From Psychrobacillus vulpis (lineage in GTDB: Bacteria > Bacillota > Bacilli > Bacillales_A > Planococcaceae), in the NCBI RefSeq assembly GCF_006861825.1, contig NZ_VDGI01000001.1:140172-204171 (forward strand): a stretch of DNA of 64,000 nt, in the 5' to 3' direction. Both the position numbers and the translations under genes were made by a program. Under the pieces are notes generated by a model. It had not been told where the DNA came from. It did not search any database and worked only from the letters and a program-made list of their open reading frames with translations. This document shows, piece by piece, positions 7,081 to 15,918 of the stretch. Position 1 is the first letter of the stretch. Each line of letters starts with the position of its first letter.

Positions 7081-8616
7081 TCATTCTCCTAGTTCTATTT
7101 TCTCTAGTGGCTCATAAGCAGGCCCTTCAATTACGTCTCCAGTAAACGTAAATCTTGAACCGTGACATGGACAGTCCCACGAACATTCCGCATCGTTGAA
7201 TACAACGTCACACCCCATATGCGTGCAAACAGGTTTTACTAAATATACTTTACCTGTCACGTCTTTAAATGCACCAACCTTTTTACCATCTAACTTAACA
7301 ATGTCTCCTTTACCTAGTTCTAAATCTTTAAATAAGACATCAATTTTCTCTGTTTTTCCTTTGATTAGTTCTTTAGCGACGTTCGCATTTATTTTGGCGA
7401 AGCTCGTAATATCTTCTTTTTTCATTTTAGACCTTATTGGATTGTAAAACTCCGCAAAGCGATTGTCTTTTTCGAGGACATTGTCTGCCATAATTGTTGC
7501 TGCAACCGTACTATTGGTCATTCCCCATTTTGCATATCCCGTTGCAACCAATACATCCTGAAGTCCGGTGGTCATTGAACCAACGTATGGCAGTTGGTCA
7601 AGTGTTACTAAATCCTGTGCGGACCAACGATAAGCATATTGCTTCACTTTGAACTGCTCTCTACCAAATGCCGCTAAAGCCTCATAGTTCGCCATCGTAT
7701 CACCTTGAAATCTTCCGGTTATATGCCCTTCCCCACCAATTAGTAAATATCGTCTTCCATCCGAACCTAACGAAGTTCGAATGGATCTTGTAGGCTTTTC
7801 TACATTAATGTATATTCCTTTTGGATAATTAGCTTCTACGAGTGAAGCAAGTGCATAAGATCTCTCTGAGTACATTCGAGTAAAATAAAGTCCGTCTTCA
7901 TCATTGAAAGGAAAATGACTACAAACGAGTATTTTCTTCGCTCTTATTTCATTCCCATCGAGCATTTGCACAAGATTGGTTGAATGAATGGATTTTGCAC
8001 GCGACTCTTCGAAAAACTGAACCCCATTTTCTATTGCCTTCTCCATTAATGCAGTTGCATATTTTAACGGATGAAACTGTCCTTGGTTTTCCATTTTGAG
8101 AGCTTCTTTCACTGTAAATGGAAGTCCTGTTTCTTTTGTTAAGGTAGCTCCCTCGATTCCAAGCTTGTTATAAGCATCCATTTCATTTTTTAATATTTCC
8201 ACTCCATCTTCTGTATCTGTATACAAAAAGGCATCTACTTTTTCAAAGTCACAATTGATACCTAACTCCGAAGCAGTTTGTTCAATAAAGTCCTTTGCCT
8301 CAGTATTTGCTTCATAATATAATCTTGCTTTCTCTTCTCCGAAAGTTTCAATTAGCTTTTGATAAATAGGTCCATGTTGTGCTGTAACTTTTGCCGTTGT
8401 GAAACCTGTTGTACCCTTTAATATTCTACTTCCTTCTACAACTATTACTTTTAATCCACTTTTACTCAGCAAATAAGCTGCCGTAATTCCAGTGAGACCT
8501 GCTCCAATAATTGCAACATCAACTTCTATATCTTCACTTAGTTTAGGAAAAAGCGGAAAATCTTTATTTGCTCGCCAATATGATTGCGATTCGCTCGGTA
8601 AAATTTTTTGAGTCAT
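7081..8616 (-). CDS. yhfW: FAD-dependent oxidoreductase with C-terminal Rieske domain (511 aa)
   Basis: A D-amino-acid-oxidase-type FAD domain begins with the dinucleotide motif IIGAGLTGITAAYLL (residues ~35-50) followed by VVEGSRI. A Rieske [2Fe-2S] domain ends the protein, with CTHMGC (ligands C464, H466) and CPCHGSRF (C482, H485). The fusion and length match B. subtilis YhfW, an uncharacterised oxidoreductase. It is probably cytoplasmic and passes electrons between the iron-sulfur cluster and flavin; the substrate is unknown. The ATG at 8616 follows GGAGGGA. It is divergent from the DUF2500 gene, whose sigma-W-type promoter lies in the shared gap. Confidence 0.88.
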   Translation of the reverse strand: MTQKILPSESQSYWRANKDFPLFPKLSEDIEVDVAIIGAGLTGITAAYLLSKSGLKVIVVEGSRILKGTTGFTTAKVTAQHGPIYQKLIETFGEEKARLYYEANTEAKDFIEQTASELGINCDFEKVDAFLYTDTEDGVEILKNEMDAYNKLGIEGATLTKETGLPFTVKEALKMENQGQFHPLKYATALMEKAIENGVQFFEESRAKSIHSTNLVQMLDGNEIRAKKILVCSHFPFNDEDGLYFTRMYSERSYALASLVEANYPKGIYINVEKPTRSIRTSLGSDGRRYLLIGGEGHITGRFQGDTMANYEALAAFGREQFKVKQYAYRWSAQDLVTLDQLPYVGSMTTGLQDVLVATGYAKWGMTNSTVAATIMADNVLEKDNRFAEFYNPIRSKMKKEDITSFAKINANVAKELIKGKTEKIDVLFKDLELGKGDIVKLDGKKVGAFKDVTGKVYLVKPVCTHMGCDVVFNDAECSWDCPCHGSRFTFTGDVIEGPAYEPLEKIELGE

Positions 8617-8656
8617 TTATGATTCCCTCCTGTTTCTCCTATTCTCTATCTATTGG

Positions 8657-8684
8657 TGAAACTTTATTCAACTCGAAGCGTATA
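8657..8684 (+). promoter_or_regulatory. Sigma-W-type ECF promoter
   Basis: TGAAAC (8657-8662), a 16-bp spacer and CGTATA (8679-8684) match the textbook B. subtilis sigma-W promoter exactly. It is 27 bp upstream of the DUF2500 start codon. Confidence 0.75.
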
Positions 8685-8711
8685 AATTGAAAGAAGCAAA
8701 GGAGTGAAACG

Positions 8712-9068
8712 ATGGATTTCTTTAGTATCATGAATATATTAGGTCCTTTATTTATTGCTGTTGTTTTTATTATAGTTATCGGTGGATTCATTTTTATAAT
8801 TGGTAGTAGCATTAAACAACGAAATAAAAACGATAATTCTCCTAAACTTTCAGTACCCGCTCAAATAGTAGCGAAACGTACGAATACGTGGGGAGGATCA
8901 GGTAATAGTTCGGCGTCTACTTCCTATTATGTAACGTTTCAAGTAGAAAGTGGAGATCGAATGGAGCTTCAGTTGAATGGACAGGAATATGGTATGCTAG
9001 CAGAAGATGATCTTGGCATTCTGACTTTTCAGGGGACTAGATTCCTTACATTTGAGAGAAAACATTAA
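8712..9068 (+). CDS. DUF2500 family membrane protein (118 aa)
   Basis: One N-terminal transmembrane helix (residues ~8-32) precedes a soluble beta domain with VPAQIVAKRTNTW, TSYYVTFQVESGDRMEL and GDLGILTFQGTRFLTF-like blocks. This is the DUF2500 pattern. Function is unknown; the domain should be anchored at the membrane. AAAGGAG lies 6 nt before the ATG. The preceding sigma-W-type promoter suggests induction by cell-envelope stress, which fits a membrane protein. It is followed by a bidirectional terminator. Confidence 0.8.
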   Translation: MDFFSIMNILGPLFIAVVFIIVIGGFIFIIGSSIKQRNKNDNSPKLSVPAQIVAKRTNTWGGSGNSSASTSYYVTFQVESGDRMELQLNGQEYGMLAEDDLGILTFQGTRFLTFERKH

Positions 9069-9069
9069 G

Positions 9070-9104
9070 AAAAGCCAGCTGGGATCCTTCCCTTGCTGGC
9101 TTTC
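9070..9104. terminator. Bidirectional terminator
   Basis: The stem AAAGCCAGC / GCTGGCTTT has T-rich flanks on both strands. It separates the convergent DUF2500 and DsbA-like genes. Confidence 0.75.
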
Positions 9105-9110
9105 ATCAAT

Positions 9111-9764
9111 TTATTTAGTTGGTGAGATACCTTCTTCTTCCGCTACTTTATTCAAAGCGCCTACGAATGATTCCAGTGGCTGTGCACCAGAAATAGCATA
9201 CTTATCATTTAACACAAAAAATGGAACTCCACGAACACCTATTTGTCCAGCTCTTGCAATATCCGCTTGAACTTCTGTTAAATAAGCATCTGAATTTAAC
9301 ACTTTATCCGCTTCTTCTCTAGATAATCCAATAGACTCGATTAAATCTAAAAGGATATCATGTTTTCCAATTTCTTTTGATTCAATAAAATAGGAATGAA
9401 GCAATAATTCGTTTGCTTCTTTCGCTTTACCTTGGTCAGATGCCCATTTTACTAAACGATGAGCATCTAGCGTATTCGCAGGTTTCATTGTATCAAAATT
9501 ATACTCCAGTCCAACTGTTCGTGCTTGTTCTGCTACACCTTCTGTCATTTGCTTTGCAGCTTCTACAGTTGTTCCGTATTTTCCAGCAAGTTCTTCGTAT
9601 ATACTCTTATCCGACACTTTCGGTGTATTCGGGTCTAGCTCAAAGCTTTTAAATTCAACCTCTGCTTGACTACTAAAACCCGCTTGCTGTAATGCTTCCT
9701 CTAATCTTCTTTTTCCAATATAACAAAACGGACAAACAAAATCTGACCATACTTCAATTTTCAT
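9111..9764 (-). CDS. DsbA/FrnE-family thiol oxidoreductase (217 aa)
   Basis: The protein starts MKIEVWSDFVCPFCYIGKRR, with the CPFC active site at residues 11-14. It has an inserted helical domain and the cis-proline motif GVRGVPFF near residue ~190, as in the FrnE subgroup of thioredoxin-fold DsbA proteins. There is no signal peptide, so it is cytoplasmic. Its likely role is thiol-disulfide exchange or 2-hydroxychromene-isomerase-like chemistry; the substrate is unknown. The chosen ATG at 9764 has GGAGGTGATT just upstream; the in-frame ATG five codons earlier overlaps that site. Confidence 0.87.
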   Translation of the reverse strand: MKIEVWSDFVCPFCYIGKRRLEEALQQAGFSSQAEVEFKSFELDPNTPKVSDKSIYEELAGKYGTTVEAAKQMTEGVAEQARTVGLEYNFDTMKPANTLDAHRLVKWASDQGKAKEANELLLHSYFIESKEIGKHDILLDLIESIGLSREEADKVLNSDAYLTEVQADIARAGQIGVRGVPFFVLNDKYAISGAQPLESFVGALNKVAEEEGISPTK

Positions 9765-9827
9765 ATTAATCACCTCCACTTCATTTTATTTGTATATATA
9801 ACATACAGCAATTTTACTGCTCAAAAC

Positions 9828-9863
9828 AAAAGCTTCTCAACCAATATGGCTGAGAAGCTTTTA
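9828..9863 (-). terminator. Terminator of ppaC
   Basis: The stem AAAGCTTCTCA / TGAGAAGCTTTT with T-rich flanks lies just after the ppaC stop. Confidence 0.75.
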
Positions 9864-9870
9864 ATGTTTC

Positions 9871-10797
9871 TTATGATAATGCTTCAGTTAGAGCTGGCAC
9901 TACTTGTTTTTTACGAGATACAACACCTTTTAGGAGAGCAGTATTGTTTTCGAATTTCACACTAAATGCTGCTTCCGCTTTTAGTGCTACTTTTCCTAGT
10001 GCAAGTGCTACCGAGTCGTTATTTAAAATATCTGTTACGACAAAAAAGAATAGGTCCAGCTCTTTTTCTTGGATTTCACGATTAATTAGTTCTTCAAGTT
10101 CTGCTTGACGACCCATTACGTCGTTTACGTCTACTGCATTAACTTGTGCGATAACTACTTTGTATTCGCCCATGCCGAATTCTTTTGCGTCTAGTGAAAG
10201 AAGGTCTTCTAAGCTTTTATCGCTTAAATCTGCTCCTGCTTTTAACATAGCTAGTCCGTACTCTTCTGCATTGACACCAGCAATTTTTTCAAGTTCACGA
10301 GCAGCAGCTACGTCCTCTTCAGTACATGTTGGTGATTTAAATAATAAAGAATCTGAAACAATTGCAGAAAGCATTAATCCTGCAATATTTGCTGGAATTT
10401 CAATTCCTTTTTCTTTATAGATTTTATTTAAAATAGTTGCCGTACAACCTACTGGTTCTGCACGATAGTATAAAGGCTCTGCCGTTTCGAAGTTTGCAAT
10501 ACGGTGATGGTCAATTACTTCCGTTACTTGTACTTCTTCAATGCCATCAGCACTTTGTTGTTTTTCATTGTGGTCGACCAAGATTACTTTTTTCGCTTCA
10601 TTTGCAACGTTTTCAATTAATCTTGGTGCTTCGAAACCGAATTTTTCTAATGCGAATTTTGTTTCATTATTTACTTCGCCTAAACGAACCGCTTCAGCTT
10701 CTACTCCGATAGCATTTTTTAAGTGTGCATATACAATCGCTGATGTAATTGTGTCTGTATCCGGGTTTTTATGTCCAAAAACTAATACTTTTTCCAT
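9871..10797 (-). CDS. ppaC: Manganese-dependent inorganic pyrophosphatase (308 aa)
   Basis: This is a family II pyrophosphatase that hydrolyses PPi to phosphate in the cytoplasm, pulling biosynthetic reactions forward. Metal-site motifs of the DHH superfamily are present: FGHKNPDTD (residues ~8-15), VDHNE (~74-78) and VIDHHR (~95-100). The C-terminal DHHA2 domain has SRKKQVVP at the substrate loop. Length equals that of B. subtilis PpaC (309 aa). AGGAGG precedes the ATG at 10797. It is monocistronic, with an unusually structured upstream region (10840-10949). Confidence 0.95.
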   Translation of the reverse strand: MEKVLVFGHKNPDTDTITSAIVYAHLKNAIGVEAEAVRLGEVNNETKFALEKFGFEAPRLIENVANEAKKVILVDHNEKQQSADGIEEVQVTEVIDHHRIANFETAEPLYYRAEPVGCTATILNKIYKEKGIEIPANIAGLMLSAIVSDSLLFKSPTCTEEDVAAARELEKIAGVNAEEYGLAMLKAGADLSDKSLEDLLSLDAKEFGMGEYKVVIAQVNAVDVNDVMGRQAELEELINREIQEKELDLFFFVVTDILNNDSVALALGKVALKAEAAFSVKFENNTALLKGVVSRKKQVVPALTEALS

Positions 10798-10839
10798 GAA
10801 TAATCCTCCTAATCAATTATGCCTCGGCGTAATTGCGTC

Positions 10840-10949
10840 CAGATTTTGAATTAAGCTTAGGCCTGCGTGATGCAGGTGTCAGTTAGCCTTTGTCGCATGG
10901 ATGCGACGATTTTAGGCTAACATCATTCTAATACTCCTTTCAAAATCTG
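10840..10949 (-). other. Structured leader-like element upstream of ppaC
   Basis: An outer 11-bp inverted repeat (CAGATTTTGAA 10840-10850; TTCAAAATCTG 10939-10949) encloses two side hairpins. One is CCTGC/GCAGG (10862-10876). The other is GTTAGCCT/AGGCTAAC (10882-10921) capped by GTCGCAT/ATGCGAC. The result is a cloverleaf-like fold ending 42 bp upstream of the ppaC start. A further inverted repeat (TTTAACTTTTTT.. / ..AAAAAAGTTAAA, ~10967-11061) lies next to it. It matches no riboswitch class I know. It may be a structured leader or a repeat element. Confidence 0.5.
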
Positions 10950-11081
10950 TGACATCCGCCGGAGGCTTTAACTTTTTTTAGCCTGGGTTTGAAATAATCA
11001 ACATTTTGGCATCCATCTTGACACTTGTAGAAGTGGAAGACTTCCGCTGAAAAAAGTTAAACAATTTCCGAACTTATTTTA

Positions 11082-11531
11082 TCATATATCCTGCTTATCA
11101 TTGAAAAGTAAATTCGCTAATTTATGCTTTTGATGTAAAAAGTCTGCAAGCGTGTATTCATCCAACACTTTGAGATATGCAAATAAAGCGCGATTCAGCG
11201 CACCTTTCAATCCGCAAACTGGCGTAATAACACATGAATTTGTTTGACAATCAAAGCATTCAACTAAATGGAAATCATCTTCTGTATGCCTAACTACTTG
11301 TCCTATATTAATGTCTTCAGGTTCCATCGCTAAACGAATTCCTCCACCTCGTCCACGGATCGTTTCAATATAACCTAGTTTACCTAACTCATGCGTTACT
11401 TTCATCAAATGATTTTTGGAAATGTCGTATGCATCCGAAATAGCTTGGATCGTTGAAAGGTCACTTTTTTCTTTTGTTCCCAGGTATATTAACACTCTAA
11501 GTGAGAAATCTGTATACATAGTTAATCTCAT
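11082..11531 (-). CDS. nsrR: Nitric-oxide-sensing Rrf2 repressor NsrR (149 aa)
   Basis: This is an Rrf2-family winged-helix repressor: the start MRLTMYTDFSLRVLIYL and a recognition region with SKNHLMKVTHELGKLGYIETIRGRGGG are diagnostic. Cysteines 92, 100 and 106 (with C95 nearby) fall in ECFDCQTNSC...PVC. They correspond to the [4Fe-4S] cluster ligands known for B. subtilis NsrR. Nitric oxide damages the cluster and releases DNA. The gene is divergent from hmp, its classic target, with an operator-like palindrome in between. Length is typical. Confidence 0.93.
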   Translation of the reverse strand: MRLTMYTDFSLRVLIYLGTKEKSDLSTIQAISDAYDISKNHLMKVTHELGKLGYIETIRGRGGGIRLAMEPEDINIGQVVRHTEDDFHLVECFDCQTNSCVITPVCGLKGALNRALFAYLKVLDEYTLADFLHQKHKLANLLFNDKQDI

Positions 11532-11617
11532 ATTGCCACCACCAATCCTCTACCTCATTATAGCGAATTTTGACAAACTCGTGAAAGAAATGTGTCTGAT
11601 TTATTAAAGCTTGTTTA

Positions 11618-11640
11618 AAGATGTATTTAAAATATTGCTT
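11618..11640 (+). promoter_or_regulatory. Probable NsrR operator upstream of hmp
   Basis: Two 11-bp half sites, AAGATGTATTT and AAATATTGCTT, are separated by one base. The left half fits the published NsrR half-site (AAGATGCATTT type) well; the right half is degenerate. It is 66 bp upstream of the hmp start. Confidence 0.65.
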
Positions 11641-11705
11641 TAAAGAATTTAGAGGAGTATCGTACAAAGTGTAAACAACAATACGAAAAAAGGACGTGTA
11701 ATAAT

Positions 11706-12893
11706 ATGTTATCTCAACAAACAATTGATATCGTAAAATCTACAGCTCCAGTTTTAGAAGTACACGGAGTCGCAATTACGACCGTTTTTTATAAAAATCT
11801 ATTTGAAGCACATCCAGAACTACTTAATATATTTAACCATGCAAACCAATCAAAAGGCCGTCAACAAACTGCTCTTGCAAATGCTGTATATTCAGCTGCA
11901 GTGCACATCGACAACTTAGCAGCAATTATTCCAGCTGTAAAACAAATCGGCCAAAAACACGTAAGCCTTGGTATTAAACCTGAACACTATCCTATCGTTG
12001 GTGAACACTTACTTGGAGCTATTAAAGAAGTACTTGGGGATGCAGCAACAGACGATATTATCAATGCATGGGCAGAAGCCTATGGGGTAATAGCAGATGC
12101 CTTTATCGGTATTGAAGAAGAAATGTATGTAGCATCTGAGTCTAAACAAGGAGGCTGGAGATTCTTTAAAGATTTCATTGTTGTCCATAAAGAAAAAGAA
12201 AGTGAGAATATTACTTCTTTCTACTTAAAACCTGCAGATGGAAACATGCTACCTACTTATGAACCTGGTCAATTCATTACAATTCGAGTAAGCGTTCCTG
12301 GGGAAAAATATTTACTAAATAGACAATATAGCTTATCTAAAGCTTCAGATGTGGAAACATTCCGCATTTCAGTAAAAAAAGAAGATGAACATGATCCTGC
12401 GGGTAAAGTTTCCGTTCATTTACACAATAATGTGAACGTCGGGGATACGTTAGAACTTAGTGCACCTGCTGGAGAATTCTCTTTAGATGTAGAGAAAACA
12501 ACACCTGTAACACTCATAAGTGGTGGAGTTGGAATCACTCCTATGATGAGTATGTTCGAAACAATTGCTAAAAATCAACCATCTCGAAAAGTTTCTTTCA
12601 TCTATAGTGCGCGTAACGAAAATCTACATCCATTTGATAAAGATATTCGTTCATTAATGGAAACGATGGAAGATGCAGAGTATGTTTCCCTTTACTCAGA
12701 TGAAGGAGATGGATTTATTACAAAAGAGCTTTTAGCTACACATGCCATTCAAAGTGGTGATGTATACATTTGTGGACCAGTTGGATTTATGGAAGCAATG
12801 ATTAATCATCTACTAGAACTCGGATACACAAATGAACAAATTCATTACGAATTCTTTGGCCCTGCTCTTCAACTTGAGTTGGTACAAGCATAA
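11706..12893 (+). CDS. hmp: Flavohemoglobin (nitric oxide dioxygenase) Hmp (395 aa)
   Basis: Domains in order: globin (residues ~1-135, with the proximal-histidine region KHVSLGIKPEHYPIVGEHLL), FAD-binding domain (~150-255, containing RQYSLS) and NAD-binding domain (~265-395, containing LISGGVGITPMMSM and YICGPVGFM). The enzyme converts nitric oxide plus O2 to nitrate using NAD(P)H. Length equals that of bacterial Hmp. It is divergent from nsrR with an operator-like site between, so NO-dependent derepression is expected. It is followed by a strong terminator. Confidence 0.96.
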   Translation: MLSQQTIDIVKSTAPVLEVHGVAITTVFYKNLFEAHPELLNIFNHANQSKGRQQTALANAVYSAAVHIDNLAAIIPAVKQIGQKHVSLGIKPEHYPIVGEHLLGAIKEVLGDAATDDIINAWAEAYGVIADAFIGIEEEMYVASESKQGGWRFFKDFIVVHKEKESENITSFYLKPADGNMLPTYEPGQFITIRVSVPGEKYLLNRQYSLSKASDVETFRISVKKEDEHDPAGKVSVHLHNNVNVGDTLELSAPAGEFSLDVEKTTPVTLISGGVGITPMMSMFETIAKNQPSRKVSFIYSARNENLHPFDKDIRSLMETMEDAEYVSLYSDEGDGFITKELLATHAIQSGDVYICGPVGFMEAMINHLLELGYTNEQIHYEFFGPALQLELVQA

Positions 12894-12910
12894 CTTTCCT
12901 AAGTTGAATA

Positions 12911-12952
12911 AGAAGAGTGTTACTTCGAATTAGAAGTAACACTCTTTATTGT
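12911..12952 (+). terminator. Terminator of hmp
   Basis: A perfect 14-bp stem AAGAGTGTTACTTC / GAAGTAACACTCTT is followed by TATTG. Confidence 0.85.
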
Positions 12953-13145
12953 TTACCCCAAAATAGTGATAGGTATTTTTACATACGAATTTATATCTAA
13001 ACGCTGTGACAGACAATAAAAGTACGTTCATATATATGATTCTAGGAATTAATTAACGCATAAATATGCTTTTAGTATTATGCATATACTGTCGTTAGTG
13101 TTATAATTATCCTATGAACCTATTAATAAAGGAATGATAGAAATA

Positions 13146-13946
13146 ATGCCCAAACTTTCTGAGAGCAAATATATTCCGCTTGCAACTTTTTTTAAACAGT
13201 CGACTCAAAGAGAACTTTCTTTAACTTATGACGAAATTGAAGCTATCATAGGCCAAGTTCTACCGAACGCCGCCTATTTAAGCAGTAGTTGGTGGAAGAA
13301 AACAAAGCCCCCTGCACTACATTTTTTTGCCTGGACAGATCATGGGTATTCTGTAAAATCAGTTAATTTGGGGAAATCCGTTCTTTTCCATAATGTTGTA
13401 CATGAAAAAGATGAACGACTTCTAGATGAAAACAATAAACAGGATATTCTTATTATTCGAGAAGCAGAGCTTGAAGATGCTCGTTCGTTTATTAGCTTAC
13501 AGGAAAGTATTTTTTCAGAGACAGACTTTATGTTATATGGGAAATCAGATATACAAATGACTGTTCAAGCTGTTCGAAAGGAAATGAATTTCTGGAAAAA
13601 CTCGACCAACTCGATTTTACTGTTAGCCATCATGAATGGTCAGTTTGCTGGCTACGTTTTATTCACAGGTGGCCCAGCTCCTCGTGCATTACATAGAGCA
13701 ACCGTAGTAATCGGTGTTAAACAAATGTTTTCTAAAAAAGGTATCGCCTCTTCCCTAATGCTGCATGGAGAAAAGTGGGCAAAAGAAGTAGGAATATCAA
13801 AACTTGAACTGACCGTAATTAAAGAGAATTTAAATGCTCAAAAGCTTTATGAAAAGCTTGGCTTTGAAAACGAAGGTACAAGGAAAAATGCACTTATTAT
13901 TAATGAAGAGTTTGTAGATGAGTTCTTTATGGGGAAACTCATTTAA
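13146..13946 (+). CDS. GNAT acetyltransferase with N-terminal DUF7662-like domain (266 aa)
   Basis: The N-terminal ~90 residues (YIPLATFFKQ..LSLTYDEIEAIIGQVLPNAA..SSSWWKKT) resemble a small domain often seen alone or fused in toxin-associated and regulatory proteins (DUF7662-like, tentative). The C-terminal part is a GNAT N-acetyltransferase: IREAELEDARSFISL starts it and the acetyl-CoA loop appears as MFSKKGIASSLM, then LTVIKENLNAQKLYEKLGF. It is cytoplasmic with unknown substrate. The ATG at 13146 is preferred because the ATG at 13134 overlaps the AAAGGA ribosome binding site. Confidence 0.8.
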   Translation: MPKLSESKYIPLATFFKQSTQRELSLTYDEIEAIIGQVLPNAAYLSSSWWKKTKPPALHFFAWTDHGYSVKSVNLGKSVLFHNVVHEKDERLLDENNKQDILIIREAELEDARSFISLQESIFSETDFMLYGKSDIQMTVQAVRKEMNFWKNSTNSILLLAIMNGQFAGYVLFTGGPAPRALHRATVVIGVKQMFSKKGIASSLMLHGEKWAKEVGISKLELTVIKENLNAQKLYEKLGFENEGTRKNALIINEEFVDEFFMGKLI

Positions 13947-13984
13947 AAAAAGATCGACCAAAATTAATTTGGTCGATCTTTTTT
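13945..13984. terminator. Bidirectional terminator
   Basis: The stem AAAAAGATCGACCAAA / TTTGGTCGATCTTTTT has a 5-nt loop and follows the acetyltransferase stop. It is convergent with the glycosylase operon. Confidence 0.85.
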
Positions 13985-14047
13985 GGTGAATTTTCGCTAA
14001 GGATTTCGTTAAGCAAAAAGTATAAGTAAATGTTTGAGCTCTTCCTG

Positions 14048-14608
14048 CTATCTCGCTTTCGAAACAAAGGGATTGTTTGTTTCCCAATATCTATACGGGT
14101 AATGTACAGCTTCTCCGCTGTTTTCAATACCTATTCTTGGCCCAGTTGAAACGGATATCACTTGCTCACCTTCTGCTATATACAATGGCTTGTCTGACCA
14201 ATTCTTTCCATAATACTCCATCGTTATTGCCAATGCTTTTGTGAGTTTACCAGGTCCATTTGTCCACTGCTTTCTCATTAGGTCCAAGCCTTCCATTGGT
14301 TCTACAGCACGTATTAGGATGGCATTTGGTGTGTCGAGAGCGCCAGCTACGACATTTATCAGTGTATGCGTATGCATTTGATATGTGTAAATAAGTCCTG
14401 GTTTCCCAAACATAACCTCTGTTCGTTTTGTTCTTCTATTTCCAAAGCTATGTGCTGCTCTATCATCAGCACCCATATACGCTTCCGTTTCCACAATTTT
14501 ACCAACAATAAGACCTCTATTATGCTCATGTACTATATATTTTCCTAGTAAATTGCCTGCAAGTTCTAATGTTGGTTGATGAAAAAACATTGGATCAATT
14601 GGTTTCAC
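14048..14608 (-). CDS. aag: 3-methyladenine (alkyladenine) DNA glycosylase, AAG family (186 aa)
   Basis: This base-excision-repair enzyme removes alkylated and deaminated purines. Family motifs are present: LAGNLLGKYIV, IVETEAYMGADDRAAHSFGNRRTKR (catalytic Glu in ETEAY), GLIYTYQMHT and GPGKLTKAL. Length fits the bacterial Mpg/AAG (YxlJ) family. The GTG start (14608) directly abuts the stop of the upstream CoA-transferase, with GGGG as a weak ribosome binding site. It is therefore the last gene of a three-gene operon and may depend on translational coupling. Confidence 0.92.
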   Translation of the reverse strand: MKPIDPMFFHQPTLELAGNLLGKYIVHEHNRGLIVGKIVETEAYMGADDRAAHSFGNRRTKRTEVMFGKPGLIYTYQMHTHTLINVVAGALDTPNAILIRAVEPMEGLDLMRKQWTNGPGKLTKALAITMEYYGKNWSDKPLYIAEGEQVISVSTGPRIGIENSGEAVHYPYRYWETNNPFVSKAR

Positions 14609-15880
14609 TTATAAAAACCCCATTTTTTTTGCTTCAAATGTCAGTTCATCTCTGAATTTTGGATGAGCAATCGATATTAGCTGCTTAGCTCTTTCTGAAA
14701 TTGGTTTTCCGAACATTTTTGCCACACCATATTCCGTTACAATTATATCTATATCATTTTTAGAGGTTGTTACGACAGAACCAGGTGTTAGGCTTAACTT
14801 TATTCTGGAAAGTTCATCATTTTTAGCTGTCGATGTCATACACACGAAACCTTTTCCTTCTTTGGCAAACCTTACTCCTCTTGCAAAGTCTGATTGTCCA
14901 CCAGTAGAGGAATAATACTTTCCTGCAACTGTTTCAGAAGCACATTGTCCAAATAAGTCCACTTCTGTTGTAGCATTGATAGATACAATACGCTCCTCTT
15001 TTGCAATCTCTCTAGGGTCATTGACAATACTTACGGGCAAGAATTCAACTGAAGGATTATTATGCAAGAAGTGATAAAGTTTGTTAGATCCATGCGCAAA
15101 TGTTGCGATGATTTTTCCTCTATTCGTAAACTTTTGTGTTCCGTCAATTGCACCTGCTTCCACTAGATCTACGATACCATCCACAAACATTTCAGTATGA
15201 ATGCCTAAATGACGATGATCCTTTAGTAAACTAACGACTGCATTTGGAATAGAGCCTATCCCAATCTGCAAAGTGTCTCCATTTTGAATACTTTCCGCCA
15301 CATAAGATGCAATCTTCATATCTTTTTCTCCAACAGGAGGGGAAATAGCTTCAAACAAGGGACGATCATTTTCTATATACCCTACAATTTGACTAATATG
15401 AATTTGATTTTCTCCGAATGTACGAGGCATATTTTTATTTACCTCTAGTATAAACGGTATTGTACCTATAAATTCACTTACGATATCTGCTTGTGTTCCT
15501 AAAGAGAAATATCCATATTCATCCATAGGTGATGCAACTGCCATAACCATGGAAAGGTTAGTGCATTGTTTTAAGATTCTCGGCATTTCATGGAAGTGAT
15601 TTGGTACTAGATCTAACATTCCTTGATGGAACAAATTTCTTGTGACTCCACTTAAAAAGTATGAGACATGCGAAAGCTTTCCAGGAAAAGCACCTTCCAT
15701 GTATTTACGTTGTTGTAGTGAAAGTAACTGATGAATTTTTACGTTCGTTAACTCATCAGCATTTTCTTCTAAAATATCGAGTAATTTATGTGGTTCTCCA
15801 TTTGTTAAAGGAAGAATAATATCCGCATTCTTCTCGATTAAATCAATGATTTGCCTATCTGTTAGTTTCTTAGTTGTCAT
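14609..15880 (-). CDS. Acetyl-CoA hydrolase/CoA-transferase family protein (423 aa)
   Basis: This is a family I type CoA-transferase of the acetyl-CoA hydrolase/4-hydroxybutyrate CoA-transferase branch. Visible are NGDTLQIGIGSIPNAVV, the catalytic-glutamate segment HTEMFVDGIVDLVEAGAI, and the C-terminal IVTEYGVAKMFGKPISERAKQLISIAHPKFRDEL. It moves CoA between short-chain carboxylates in the cytoplasm; the exact acids cannot be deduced. AGGAG precedes the ATG. It is the middle gene of an operon with a P-loop kinase upstream and a DNA glycosylase downstream, which are functionally unrelated. Confidence 0.88.
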   Translation of the reverse strand: MTTKKLTDRQIIDLIEKNADIILPLTNGEPHKLLDILEENADELTNVKIHQLLSLQQRKYMEGAFPGKLSHVSYFLSGVTRNLFHQGMLDLVPNHFHEMPRILKQCTNLSMVMAVASPMDEYGYFSLGTQADIVSEFIGTIPFILEVNKNMPRTFGENQIHISQIVGYIENDRPLFEAISPPVGEKDMKIASYVAESIQNGDTLQIGIGSIPNAVVSLLKDHRHLGIHTEMFVDGIVDLVEAGAIDGTQKFTNRGKIIATFAHGSNKLYHFLHNNPSVEFLPVSIVNDPREIAKEERIVSINATTEVDLFGQCASETVAGKYYSSTGGQSDFARGVRFAKEGKGFVCMTSTAKNDELSRIKLSLTPGSVVTTSKNDIDIIVTEYGVAKMFGKPISERAKQLISIAHPKFRDELTFEAKKMGFL

Positions 15881-15918
15881 TAATATCTACTCCTACTTTA
15901 CGCTTGTTTAGTCCGTAA

